Shown piece after piece: positions 19,813 through 31,175 of a stretch of DNA of 64,000 bases. Origin of the DNA: Gibbula magus (taxonomy: Eukaryota; Mollusca; Gastropoda; Trochida; Trochidae); the NCBI GenBank assembly GCA_936450465.1, contig OW388293.1:28153860-28217859 (forward strand), in the 5' to 3' direction. A program made the position numbers and the translations under genes. Each line of letters starts with the position of its first letter. The first letter of the stretch is position 1. The notes under the pieces are model-generated. The model was given only the letters and a program-made list of their open reading frames with translations, did no database searches and was not told the DNA's origin.

Positions 19813-21098
19813 GAGTTGCCCATGCCCATGGGTCCATGTCCGTTTAAAGGCTGGTGATGATCCATGTTAACTCCACACCCTCGCCAAATATGACCTAGCT
19901 GTCCACATTTCCAACAGAGTGGCCCTTGAATTCCGTCAGGCGGAAACTGGCCCCTATATGGTAAGTATGGTCTATCGTAAGATGTTCCACCACGAGCATT
20001 CTTGCCACTGCTTTCACTAGGATTGTACCTGCTTTTCTTGGACTTGCCATTACTAGAGCGAAGTGCTGGAGGACTACTATGGGATTTCTGTTCCATTTGT
20101 TCCTTGATATTGCTCAACTCTGAAGACAATTGTTTCACCATATCTCTTAACTCTTGCATTTCAGAAGATGTTTGGGACGCCATCTTGGCAGGAAGAGGTT
20201 TCTTAGAAACTTCAGGAGGATTCCTTTGACTCAACTCATGCTCTAACCTTCTTATGGCAACCCTAAACGTGTCAAAATCCTGAATGGAGTCATATTTGTG
20301 ACCTGAAATGTCCTTAAGAGATGGCTTCAATCCTTGCCAAAATACACTTTTAAGCGCACGATTGATCTCTACTTCTGAAGGGTTGGTATGTTGGGTAGCC
20401 TTTGCATAAAGATCTTCTAGTCGACAACCCCATGTGGTTACATCCTCATCCGGTAATTGCTTAGCACTATAGAAGCTTGCCATCAAGTATTCACTTTCCT
20501 CGCATGTTCCATCAACACTTTGCAATTTATTCAAAACAGTTTCAAGATTTGCACGAGATCCTAGCAATGAAGCAACTTGTCCTGCCTTGCCTTTCAATGA
20601 GCGACGAACAGCCTCAAATAGGATGTGTTTAGGATAAGCTTTCTCTGCTAAGAGACAATTGACTTCGTAAATCCACAAATCATATGGTGCTTCCCCTTTT
20701 CCTGATTCTCCGAAGAATAGGGATAACCTTGGAATAGGACCTGGCATGGGTAAAGACTGACCAGATGCTTGAGAGCTCATACCCTTATCACATGTCACGT
20801 GATCGTTGGATGTACTGCTTGAGACATTCCCTGATACACCCTTGGACTCTTCCCCTGACAATTTACCAACTGACTGCAAGTAAGGCATCATCAAATCCTG
20901 CAACTGTTCAGCACTATCTACCTTAGATGTAACTCCCATTGACTTAAGGGTCTGACCTAAGAGAAGAACATTAGGATCATCCTCAGAATCACTCTCGCCC
21001 TCTAACTTTGGCATCACTTCTGACTCTAATTCCTCTATCAACTTATGTTCCTGTTCTATCTTATGAGCCATAATGAATCTATATGAACCACAAGACAA
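19761..21098 (-). CDS. gag: Ty3 Gag polyprotein
   Basis: This is an uninterrupted 445-codon frame. The N-terminal third is acidic and Ser-rich. A capsid-like region (about residues 115-290: RLSLFFGESGKGEAPYDLW, then helix-rich with FWQGLKP) resembles Ty3 capsids related to the vertebrate PNMA/Arc-like Gags (inference from pattern). After a Lys/Ser-rich linker comes one CCHC zinc knuckle, CWKCGQLGHIWRGC, for RNA binding. Gag would assemble into cytoplasmic particles packaging the element RNA. It is preceded by about 1.5 kb of leader and overlaps pol by 52 nt. It is the only intact frame of the element. The first ATG in frame is taken as start; an ATG nine codons later (MAHKIEQEHK) is also possible. 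Confidence 0.92.
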   Translation of the reverse strand: MSCGSYRFIMAHKIEQEHKLIEELESEVMPKLEGESDSEDDPNVLLLGQTLKSMGVTSKVDSAEQLQDLMMPYLQSVGKLSGEESKGVSGNVSSSTSNDHVTCDKGMSSQASGQSLPMPGPIPRLSLFFGESGKGEAPYDLWIYEVNCLLAEKAYPKHILFEAVRRSLKGKAGQVASLLGSRANLETVLNKLQSVDGTCEESEYLMASFYSAKQLPDEDVTTWGCRLEDLYAKATQHTNPSEVEINRALKSVFWQGLKPSLKDISGHKYDSIQDFDTFRVAIRRLEHELSQRNPPEVSKKPLPAKMASQTSSEMQELRDMVKQLSSELSNIKEQMEQKSHSSPPALRSSNGKSKKSRYNPSESSGKNARGGTSYDRPYLPYRGQFPPDGIQGPLCWKCGQLGHIWRGCGVNMDHHQPLNGHGPMGMGNSWVNQRSSQATNNSQRD

Positions 21099-21682
21099 CT
21101 TGAATTTAACTTGAGAGAAACTAGTCTATCAGCAATACAACAAGCTAGATGAAAGGTTAGTATATAATGTGCGTATGGGCAAAGGACCTAGAGACGAACA
21201 CAGGTAAATATAGCTGACATGACAACCTCACAATAAACGTCAACACAAGTAGAACTATAACCTAGGGTAAGTAATGATTTACCTAGCTTATGTTTAGTTA
21301 GATATAAGCTAAACCTGTAACCATTTAACCCTACGTGTATACCTACATGTTTGTATGTATGAGGTGTATGCTATATCACACAAACTCAACCGTTCTTACC
21401 ACTCACAGCACGCCGTCACTGCGCTACAAATAAACATTCAACCACTAAAATACATGAAACACTTACAAGATGCTAAAATATATGTATAGAGCCAATGTAT
21501 GACAATGATATAAACCCCAAAAATATATCACATTGCAAATATATAAATATCAAATATTCAATAAAAGTTCATTCAAAAATGTTCATGTATATATATACTT
21601 CACATAATAAAAATATGAATGTTCATGTAGTCACGTATGACCTGGGACAGTCCGAAGATGACACCTGGTGAGTATAGCACTT
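21099..21682 (-). other. Ty3 leader between gag and the LINE insertion
   Basis: Untranslated 5' leader of the Ty3 element, AT-rich, with no open frame of note and no domain recognised. It continues beyond the LINE insertion at 22397-22571. Confidence 0.6.
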
Positions 21683-21980
21683 TCGACTGTTTCGGGTCGG
21701 GCCATTTCAAACGTTGTTGTTTTCCTGTCGCTGTACTCCTCGTTGTTCTAGTATCTTCATCGTTGTTGTCTGTGGGTCCGGGGTTGGACTCCACACCCGC
21801 TCGGAGCAGCAACATGAGTATCAAGTTGAGCACGGTGATGCGGGTAGCCATGCTAGACATGGCGTGCATACGTGGTATGCGAGACGACACAGATTTCCGA
21901 CTTTTCCTGGTCAAGATCAGAATCAAAACAGGGTTGAAACATCCGATCTGACTTCTGTGCTGTTCATTAGTGATGCCCAT
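21683..21980 (-). pseudogene. LINE ORF N-terminal piece with 2A-like peptide
   Basis: The open frame reads SSMATRITVLNLILMLLLRA then GVESNPGPT (motif at 21797-21774). 2A-like sequences end in NPGP and cause ribosome skipping; they are known at the N-terminus of several non-LTR retrotransposon ORFs. Here the usual Asp of D-V-E-x-N-P-G-P is Gly, so activity is uncertain. The frame runs leftward out of the LINE fragment into Ty3 leader, so the end is accidental. Confidence 0.6.
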
Positions 21981-22396
21981 CGTGTAACAAGGACTTTGAT
22001 TAATTTTTTACAGCGCTTTTTGAAAATTTTCGACAGAGCGAGAGATTGCCATGTCACACGTCAAGGGAAGCTACTCTACTTCTGTTTCTGTACTTTTGTT
22101 TGAATGTAATGCTTATGATGTATTTAGAGACAGATATATTCATGTAAATCGTCAGTTAAATATACTTTCTCAATTTAATAATATATTAACCAGTAAATGT
22201 AAACATACTCTTGTAAGTTTGTCAAATTTTATAAGAGAAGCGCTTTCTCATCGAAAAAGGTTAGCTCATTAGCGATGTAATACATTAACTTTGTACAAAT
22301 GTGTCTACTCTTAAAACAATGGAATGTTTTTTACATATTGTACATGGGCCTATGGCCTACAAACCGAAATAAAAGAATTGAATTGAATTGAATTGA
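21683..22396. mobile_element. LINE fragment with inverted 5' part, in Ty3 leader
   Basis: The right half (about 22030-22396, plus strand) encodes a LINE C-terminus (FECNAYDVFRDRYI to FIREALSHRKRLAH, stop at 22270). A short 3' UTR ends in GGCCTATGGCCTACAAACCG and a (GAATT)n tail. The left half (about 21683-22000, minus strand) encodes an N-terminal piece with a 2A-like motif. TATAGCACTT occurs at both edges (21673-21682 and 22398-22407) as a candidate 10-bp target duplication. Opposite orientations of 5' and 3' parts fit twin-primed, internally deleted insertion. The exact inversion point was not determined. Confidence 0.6.
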
Positions 22397-22571
22397 ATAT
22401 AGCACTTGGGTTCTCACAAGTACGACGCACAAAATGTCATGTGTGGTGCGTATCAGAATGGTCTCACCAACGCTGATGGTCACTGACGAGATCAGGCGAT
22501 GTCAGTAGAGTGAAGACAAGGAGATCACTGAAGAGATGAAAGGAGGTGGGCGCTGAGACCATGTCACTGGT

Positions 22572-22589
22572 TCCTCACTAGGGGCTCCA
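22572..22589 (-). other. Ty3 primer-binding site
   Basis: Two bases inside the 5' LTR, the minus strand reads TGGAGCCCCTAGTGAGGA. The leading TGG complements a tRNA 3' CCA end, as expected for reverse-transcription priming. The matching tRNA was not identified. Confidence 0.7.
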
Positions 22590-22591
22590 TT

Positions 22592-23505
22592 TGTAACAGC
22601 TAGTGTAACTCGCCGAGGCGAAGGATGACGAGGCTGTTTGGGGTTCAATCGTTTATTTCGTGGGAACCAGTTGATCCAGTATTTAATATATAGCCATATC
22701 TGTGGAATACAGCAATACCAAGCACATGGCGGCGCCCATCTCAGTGTCACTCCAATTATGTCTGTAGTACACAAACAGTATCACCATTCATTCATTCTGA
22801 CACAAATCACACATGTGAGATGTTGTGTAAATTACTGTGATGTAAGTTATAATTATAAGACATAATTGAGTTTTTGGAAATAATATAACTTTGGGAAGAT
22901 ATTATTTTATTAGTGTACCTGAGATATAATAGATAATGATATAGTTTTAGATTATAGTTAGCTATACAATTTATACTTTTAGATATAAGATAATATTTCA
23001 CCTGCATTAACATGCACTATGAAATTATCATGTCAATCAAATAATGGCTCACCGGTGTCAATCTCTGTGTCCCAATGTGAAGTGACGGTGACATGCACAG
23101 TTGCAAAGTTAGAAAGCACTGTTCCTTAATCAGCCAATCAGATGCCTTAATAACTGATCATGTGATAAACAATCTGCCACGGACACCACCTTGACCTTAG
23201 ACCACTGACAGGAAGCCTTGACCTTCCAGCCAATGCTGACATGCTCAATGCAATATAACTAAAAACTGTCACTGCCGCCTTAAGCATCAACAAAATTGAT
23301 AAACTTCAGAATCAGAAATAACATATAAAATACCACCAACATATAAAACCCTTTTTATTGAAATATTTTATATTTTATTATTTTTATTTTGCATTTCTAA
23401 GAATTATAGTAAAATGACCACAACCACAATATGACATTGTTGCAACTAGTACAACTGTAAAACTCAAAACACTGGAAAGTTAAAATGAAACTCAATACTG
23501 CCACA
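22592..23505 (-). repeat. 5' LTR of the Ty3 element (short form, 914 bp)
   Basis: It runs from TGTAACAGC to CTGCCACA on the plus strand and aligns to 14337-15496 with about 98% identity by eye, lacking the ~246-bp segment present there. It is flanked outside by TTAA. Confidence 0.93.
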
Positions 23506-23580
23506 TTAATACTTGTCCTGACTAAATAAATGATGTTTGTTTTAATATTTTGATAAGTATTTTAAGTTGTCATGATAAAT
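23506..23580 (-). repeat. right half of the repeat split by the Ty3 element
   Basis: TTAATACTTGTCCTGACTAA and ATAAATGATGTTTGTT follow the LTR. The same words follow the intact site at 25673, so this is the continuation of 14220-14336. Confidence 0.75.
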
Positions 23581-23754
23581 AAGCAAATTGTAACGAAGTT
23601 TACATTTAGAAGTGACATTTGACACACATTTCATATTTATTTTGTTTAAATGTTTTAGGGTGACATTTTATTGTCTGAAATTAGCTTGACCGTGGTGAGT
23701 TTTCAATATTTTAGAGTGACTATCAGCATTTGTCATCATATTTTATTGGCTTTG

Positions 23755-24010
23755 ATACATTTACGTTCCAAAATACCGTGTCATGTGCTATTTACAGTTC
23801 ACACAATTTATCACAACATGCATATTCATCATCAATGGCCAAATTTATAATAATTACTATTTTGAAGTTAATATCGAGCAACAGTCTTGTCGTACTGTCT
23901 GTTGTATAGATAACGTTCCAAAACTACGTTTGAGTAATTGAAACGAACCAGCCGCGGTGAAGTGCTCAGTTTACGATCAGAAATCTCTGCTGTCATCTTT
24001 ATATCGTACG
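23755..24010. repeat. fragment of the AAGGTACATC MITE family
   Basis: Words such as ACGTTCCAAA, GCCAAATTTATAATAATTA and GATCAGAAATCTCTG follow the order seen inside the more complete element at 61789-62272. Its ends are not preserved. The rest of 23580-24800 shows no gene. Confidence 0.45.
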
Positions 24011-24807
24011 TAGGTATAATAGAACAGACTGTTTATTTTAAATTGCAATGTTGACAAGATACAATATGAAGTCCTCTTTTTTCCCTAGAGAAATGTAAAA
24101 TCCGGATGTTTTGTGGTTTAACACATTTTGACGCGTGGAGGCAGTTCAAACGATGTATGTGATGGAATATTTGCATTGCCAACAGGACACAAACATTTTT
24201 GAAATGTACATTAGATCTAATACCGTAATATTGGTAGTAATAAAGTAGTAATGTTGTGGATTCGTCAATTAAAGTAATGTTTAAGCTGAATCAACAAATA
24301 CATTTTAATTCAAACCTCGAGCTAGTTTTCATCACTGGTTTAGTTAAGCCTGGCTACATTTCCATAAATTTGCTGTGCTAGCGTATATGTGACGGAGAGC
24401 AATTTAAAATTTAGGTGCAGCACGTCACTATGCTAGCATATAAATGTTAAAGAAATACTGCAACGCTCAAATTAGCCAGTGATGGAAACTGGCGCGAGTT
24501 AACCTACCTTTGAGACATAGAGGGCCAGTGTGCTTAACCTGCGTGTTTTTTTGCAGCAAGCCTAACCTACAATCGCTGATTGTTCTACGTGTTTGACTTG
24601 TATCGATATATATAACCAGGTATTGAAATGACTTAAAACCAACCTGCATTGTCAATAAAATGAAATATTTATTAAGTAAACCATACCTAAAAACCTAAAA
24701 ACCTTTAATTAATCATCAAATTAAGTGAAATTGTTATCGATTGTAGGAAAATGATATATCGTCACAACTCATATGATATTTGATTTTCATATTTAATAGA
24801 TAAAAAG

Positions 24808-24950
24808 TGAACGACATCGTGAAAAACCTCAAAATTCGCTCGCTTTGCTACGTAGCGCTACATTGAGCAATCGCGTTCAAGAGAGGTTTAAAAGTAATCG
24901 CTAATTGAGCGATTACTTTGAAACCTCTCTTGAACACGGACATGGTTTGT
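24808..24950. repeat. second copy of the GTTCAAGAGAGG hairpin MITE
   Basis: It matches 11321-11459. The 61-bp hairpin at 24875-24935 pairs over 28 bases on each side of an AATTG loop with a single A/G mismatch, better than the 11.4-kb copy. The left part of the MITE is missing. Confidence 0.75.
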
Positions 24951-25104
24951 ACTGTATCCATACAGAGAGCTATAGTCACATTTCCATTTATCTAAAACTA
25001 AATTTTTTTCCACAATAAAACCATTGTCAATTTCCCATGAGTCATTATTCGATCTATTATTTGCCTCACCAAGTTTGCCAATTTACCAAAAGGAACGCGA
25101 GTCT

Positions 25105-25720
25105 CTGTTCCTGTCCTGATCAAGCAAGCGTTGTTGCTCATCCCGTTGATAGGATCTTTTACATTTGCTCAACAACTTGTCAAACGCTTTACGTTCAGCA
25201 ATGTACTTAGCTATAAGGTCCTTCTTGTGACGAGACTTGCACTTTAGCCATTGACTCTAACCTTGTCCAGTTGCTGCTGCAGAGACTCGTTCCAGTACGG
25301 TTTATAGAAAGACTTGGTTTTGTGGTTGTAGGGTCGAGCTCGGTGTCACAATAGGCAGAATGTTCTTATCGACATCTAAGTCATGTTCAAGTTTAAATAT
25401 TAGATTTTTAACTCTATCAGTGACATCGTTGGATAAAAATGAATTCGTGATTTTACTTTGATCGTACCTTTTTTGACTCCCATGAGACCCAGAATTGGAA
25501 CAGAAGCCGGAATCAACAGGGGGACCAGATACAGGAGGTGAAGGAGCTCGGATCTGCCAGGTTATATAATAATAACACGCAAAACCATCCAATCGTGAAG
25601 TGTTGGCCTATGTATCACTCGCCACTACTCACATGACTCTTACGACGTTGCTGAGTCATTTTACTATAAGTGTTAATTCTTGTCTTGACTAAATAAATGA
25701 TGTTTGTTGTAATATTTTAA
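25105..25720 (-). mobile_element. LINE-like fragment; empty Ty3 site paralogue
   Basis: On the minus strand a frame from about 25592 encodes SKITNSFLSNDVTDRVKNL and KLEHDLDVDKNILPIV. After a frame change it gives KSFYKPYWNESLQQQLDKV, like the linker between endonuclease and RT in LINE proteins. Stops and shifts are present, so it is dead. The part from 25563 to about 25730 is the uninterrupted version of the sequence split by the Ty3 element. Confidence 0.55.
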
Positions 25721-25873
25721 GTAATTTTATTTTGTAAGTATTTGAATTTTCCGGTTATTCTTACATGCACTAAGATAGATTTGTCAGTATTTAACGTTAA
25801 CATGAAATATACAAAACGATTATTAATTTATAAAAATTTCATAATTTAGCTTCTAAGCTTCCAAAAATAGAGC

Positions 25874-26640
25874 CATGGGCTCTGTAGCTCATCAGGATTT
25901 CATTGATTTATGTGATTCACATTTGGAGTAACAGGGTCACCAATCCTACAATTAAGAATCACCTTTGACCAAAGAGTCTCTACAAAACATTTCACCTTTC
26001 TAGAGCTTTTAATTCAGGAGATAAAGATGAAAATAGGTTTTTGGGTCGTGACCCGTGACCTAGATTGGGGTCAGAGGGTAAACAAATCTACAATCCCAAT
26101 TGGCCAAGGAGTTTTTAAGGATGTGACCCCTGTGACCCCATTTGGGGTCATGGGGTCACGAAATCTACAATTTAGAATCCCCATTTGCCACGGAGTCGGC
26201 ACACAACTTTTCAACTCTCTAGACCTTTTGGAACTGGAGAAGAAGATGAAAATAGGTTTTTAAGGATGTGACCCCTGTGACCCCATTTGGGGTCATGGGG
26301 TCACGAAATCTACAATTTAGAATCCCCATTGGCCGAGGAGTCTGCACACTTCTTTTCAACTCTCTAGACCGTTTGGAACTGGAGAAGAAGATGAAAATAG
26401 GTTTTTAAGGATGTGACCCCTCTGACCCCATTTGGGGTCATGGGGTCACGAAATCTACAATTTCTATCCATATTGGCCAAGGAGTCTGCAAACAAAATTT
26501 CAGCTCTGTGGAGTCATTGGTTCTGGAGAAGAAGTCGAAAAAGCGAAAAGTTTACGGATGTACGGACGGTCGGATGGACGGACGCAGGACACCATGCCAT
26601 GCCATAAGCCAATCGGGCCTTTCAGGCCTGATGAGCTAAA
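25874..26640. mobile_element. CATCAGGCC-family element with ~150-bp monomers and (GGAC)n tract
   Basis: The right end is CAGGCCTGATGAGCTAAA, and GTAGCTCATCAGG at the left is a candidate inverse. Three to four monomers of about 147-152 bp carry GACCCCATTTGGGGTCATGG (itself a palindrome), CGAAATCTACAATTTAGAAT and TTTCAACTCTCTAGACC. A GTACGGACGGTCGGATGGAC tract lies inside the right end. No transposase is present. Open frames over it reflect the monomer period. Confidence 0.72.
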
Positions 26641-28690
26641 AATTAATAAGTTAATTCTCAGAATTGCAGTTTACGCTCGATATTGCGAAGAATATGTATT
26701 GATCTTTGAATCCAATGTGAGCTAATATGTCTATAAAATACGAATACATCGTTTCACTTTGAAAACCATTGTCAAGATATCTAAAGAATGACGACACCTA
26801 ATATGAACATAGAGACGATACAAGAAAGCAAGATACTTTATATTGCTTATGTGATTCCTTGAAGGGTGGTATTGACCTCTCTGTGAGCCTTGTGTGAACT
26901 CTAGCATTGTTATTATCAATGTTATGTTGTTTGTCTTGATGTCTTGACAGGCCAACAACATGATCATGGAACACTGCAAATCAATATGCTATAACATAAT
27001 CTGCCATTCATGTAATACTATTACTTTTTGTAATGATATTTTTGACGCTGTACAAGATACTTATTTATTAAGAAGAATACATTAAATGTATTTACATTCA
27101 GAGCTAGCATATGAACAATTGGCATATCGCTTTCACGTGACCGTATCTATATGATCAATAAAATTACAGAAGATGTTGCACAATGCAATGGAATTCAATA
27201 CACTTCGTTAAAATCATCTCAATCTTTCTCCAAATTTTGTTTAGTATTGTCTCAAATAGAATTATTACAATATAGATAAACATAAATAAATGTTAATGCT
27301 AAACTTTAAATGTATTTTAAATAAAGTTTATATCAATTTCACGATGCATTTAAACAACGTTTACCTTAAATATGCTTTTAACGTAAATTTGCATATACAC
27401 TCATATAATATTAAACATTTAAACAAGTAATTGTCACAAGGGCGGGTAATTTTAGTACAGATTTCTCTGATAGAGTTTCCCAGGGGTGATAAAGTGGAGA
27501 GTAACGGAGCATAAATAAAACCCTGGGTAACCGAGGATGATGTTTACTATGTATCAACTATATAAAGCAATGTGGGAGAAATACTGACCATAATTAGAAT
27601 CTTTGAATTCCACACACAATCATAACATATTTAAAGAATATGATTGAAGTAATCTAATTGACTTCAAAGAACATTTATATTAAAATGTTAACTAATATAA
27701 AAAGACAATACATAGATAAATTGATTTAGAGAAAATATCTGCAGTAAATATGTGAAAAAGCAAAACGCATTGACCAAAATGAGAAACTGTGGATAATATG
27801 AATTCTGACTGAATATACCGTTAAGCACATCTTTTAACAGTATTTGAGAAATGTCAAGAAACATGGTTTTGTAATCAAAGTTATTACAATGATTGAACAA
27901 TTGTTTCCTTACTATTTTGCACTGAGAAAAAAGAATACAACTACTACTTCTATCCTCCATCCGTAACAGCTTTCATTCTGTGATTATTGTCGTGAATAGT
28001 TGTTCATTATGAAAGAGGTTGTCACAGTAAATTGTTAACAATGGTCAATACTAAGTTTTTTGCTTTTATGATCAATTAATCATTGCAAAGAATGACAGAT
28101 GATATTAAATATGTGTTTATCAATTCTTATGTGTAGATTATCATGAAATAAAATATCAAATTACAAAAAAGTGATCAGTTAGATAAAAAAAATATAAAAA
28201 ATCAAAATGTACTTTTTTGTGTGTAAATACCTTGTCAAATGTGAAGTTTGTATATATGTATATTGATACTTATGTTGACTAGAAGCTATTCTAGAGTGTA
28301 ATCACGATATTTGATGTGTATATTTTGTAAGCTTGTTTGTTTTCCTTGTGTTTCTCTTGTTTAAAGTGTGCTCAACTTCTTTTGAAGTATATTGAGATCT
28401 TGTTTATCTGTATCCATATTTTAAAATATGTTAACCCCTTTTTCACTGAAAACATATATGAGAAAATATTATTGAATATTTCTACAGAAGGGTGTAGCTT
28501 ATTATCACTTGTAGATTTGGTATTTTGACTCATATTTGAAGGCCAGCATGATGTTAATTATACTTATTATATCTAGTACAACTAGTTATGAATCTTGGAA
28601 AGAGATTCATGGAGCCTCTTGCAAATTATCATGATTAAAATCTAAGGTTTTCAGCTGTGAGTGTTTTGTGGTGCAACATAAATTAATGCT
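26641..28690. other. gene-poor AT-rich stretch
   Basis: No exon-like frame, terminal repeat, tRNA or domain was recognised. Short open frames here have AT-driven composition (Phe/Ile/Lys/Asn/Tyr) and no context. Confidence 0.5.
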
Positions 28691-28696
28691 AAAAAA

Positions 28697-28770
28697 TGAG
28701 GCCTGATAGCACAATGGTTGATGTGTTCGGCTTTGGATCACAAGATTCTGAGTTGGAACCCTGCCAGTTG
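28697..28770 (+). repeat. tRNA-derived SINE head
   Basis: GAGGCCTGATAGCACAATGG, with A-box-like TAGCACAATGGTTGATG, and a B-box-like GAGTTGGAACCC are spaced as in a tRNA. The sequence after it (CAGTTGCTTGCC and beyond) is not tRNA-like. A SINE head is likely; its 3' end is not defined. Confidence 0.5.
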
Positions 28771-29410
28771 CTTGCCAACTTTTTTGTCTTTGACTGCCTA
28801 ACAATCTAAAACAAACAGGGGCAGTGCAGGTGCTTGCTGCAGAATGATTACTTTCCCCATGGAAATGGTTTTGTTAAACCTGTTTCAAACAAGACACCCT
28901 CTCCAAACGAATTATATCTGCCTCTGCTTTGACGTAATCAATCCTTGACACCAGCTGAGGTCTCTGGATCAGTGTTCAAATAAATCATACGACTTGTTTG
29001 CCAATCCAGATTTAAATTTATGAAATAAAAATATGTTTACTGTAGGACTAAAATCAGTTAGTGGATGGTACCTTGTACTTGAACCCATCAGAGCGTGAGA
29101 AGAGTGGGTGAATGTAAAGCTGCACTTTGTGGATAGGTACCAGATAGTGTCATAAAGTTTTAAACTTTTATATATAGCTTCTGTGTCCACTATAATGAAA
29201 TAAAGCCTGTCTGACAGCCCTTAAGTATTTCTGCTATTGGCTTGCGTCTCTTGTTTAGTTTCGTCATTAAGATCACAAAGTAACAATATCAAGCTTATGT
29301 CATAAACTGGACATTTAAAACATTTTTGTTCATTAAAATGAGTATACTGCATCATGATTCCATAGCTTTACAAATCATGTGAGCAGATATCCTATTCCTA
29401 AACATTACCA

Positions 29411-29520
29411 GCACCTAGATTTTCGAAGCTCTCTTAGTGCTAGAGTAATCACAAGCAGATGTCAACGACTTGTACTTATGACTCTTATCGCTAAGAGACT
29501 TAAGAGAATGTAGGTCCAGA
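29411..29520. repeat. possible MITE with CTCTTAG...CTAAGAG inverted repeat
   Basis: TTCGAAGCTCTCTTAGTGCTAG on the left and CTTATCGCTAAGAGACTTAAG on the right are partly inverted over about 80 bp. The rest of 28770-30900 holds no gene I can support. Confidence 0.35.
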
Positions 29521-30927
29521 AGTATAAAGTTACAGATCACCATTCAATAATATCAAATGTTTTAAACAAGTTTTTAGAAAATGTATAAAGTTACGTGTCT
29601 CATCATTGGTTGTCAAATAAATTGAGAAGTGAGTCTAGTGGCAAGGAAAGAGGTGCTGGATTTGAGCAAAACTACTGCAGCAGCAAATCTGGAAAGTAGC
29701 TTGTAGTTTAATTACCATAATTGTTGTCTTGAGGGCTAACACATGAGGTCAAGTTTCTCTTTATCAGTAAATGTTGATTGCGTATTGTTTTGCTTTAAAT
29801 TGACATACAGATAACTTAGACCGCATTACTAATTAGGTAATTGCTGCTTTTAGAAAGTTTATTTAGAAAGTTGGAGTGTTTGTAGTTATTTTGTTAATCA
29901 GAAATCTATTAAAATATTGGCATGGTGAGCGAAGGAGTTGTCTACTTGATCCATTGAATGAATACTGATTGTTTATCATCTTCTGCATTTATGACAATAT
30001 TAATGTAATGCATTCCTCCAGTTTTTGATCATGAATTAATATTAAAAGGACTCACATACATTCGTCTAAATACTGTGATAGTATTACTGTCTATCACTAA
30101 GTCTAAATGTTGGTTGTGATTATGTTCAACTAGTTCTCAAAATTGATTATCTTTTTTGTTGTTGATTGAATTTACAAATCATTTGTTCATAAAATATTTT
30201 CCTCTTTTGTTTAAAACTTTATTGATTTTGTATGCGGAATACATTTGGCATGTTTATTTTGTTATTGATAGTTTTCTATTATGACAGTACTCTTAATCAT
30301 TTTAATTCAACTGGATTCATTTTAGGAATTTGAAACGGAAACAAAATGTGTAATACTAGTATATATGTAATATGTGTTTAAGATAATTAATTAAAAAAAA
30401 CGACAATATTGTAGGCAAAGTCTTTAGTGTAATTGCCAAATGTGTTGTGTTAGTTCACTGTATAGTTTCAAATTGTATGTATCTAGTTTTCATTGAAATT
30501 CATATGACACCAATCTATTTGTATTGTAATGATGTAATACGAAAGTAAAGTATACACAACTAAATATCAACTTCTTCTTTATTGGCCAAACTACTAAATC
30601 ATGCATTCATTAGTTGAGGAGACTTGTCAGTACCATAGGCCATGTTGCTTGATCACCCAGACACCAGTTCAGAGTAGTAAGAAAAGTCTTCTTTGTATGT
30701 CCATTGACAGGCATTTATGGATAGGTTATTTTTTATTGCATTACATTGTACAGTTTGAATTCAATTAACAATTACAACAATTACAACGATTGAATTCAAT
30801 CATAAACACCCTTTGCGCCCCAAATACTAGGGGTTTAATTATCAAGTTGCAAAACAGATATAAAGAGTTCATTTCTCTTTTGAGTTTTGAACATTACTGA
30901 TGTTCTTGATGCATGCTGGCCATCTAT

Positions 30928-31175
30928 GGAGATCTGTATCAAGATCAGGGGCACAGAAACTTTGTCTGCAGTAGAGAACTGTTCTACACCCAGTAAGGCT
31001 TGGGTGCAATGCTACACTGAATTTCAGCGTAGTACCACCGAGATGGTTTGCTAGTTTCAGCCCATGTTTGCAGGTTTCACCGCAATGCATAACCACATGG
31101 CATTGCGTACTTTCTCCCTGCCATAATACTAGCAGCCGTGGTATAAGTGAAATACTCTTAAAAGCAGCGATATCA
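30928..31175 (+). mobile_element. diverged copy of the 12.98-kb SINE
   Basis: It shares TTTGTCTGCAGTAGAGAACT, GTTCTACACCCAGTAAGG and GCTACACTGAATTTCAGCG, and the block TCTCCCTGCCATAATACTAG, with the minus strand of 12978-13271. The tRNA-like head is degraded and no target duplication was seen. Confidence 0.75.

Larger units (their letters stand above)
14337..23505 (-). mobile_element. Ty3/gypsy LTR retrotransposon, full-length but defective
   Basis: Minus-strand order is 5' LTR (23505-22592), primer-binding site, leader with a LINE insertion, gag (21098-19761), pol (19812-15532, broken), purine-rich tract and 3' LTR (15496-14337). LTRs begin TGTGGCAG and end CTGTTACA in element orientation. 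The target duplication is TTAA (14333-14336 and 23506-23509), supported by the empty paralogous site at 25673-25676. Domain order protease, RT, RNase H, integrase identifies the Ty3 (Metaviridae) type. The LTRs differ at roughly 17 positions plus one ~246-bp indel, by eye count, so insertion is fairly recent, yet pol has several stops and frame breaks. Active movement from this copy alone is unlikely. Confidence 0.95.
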
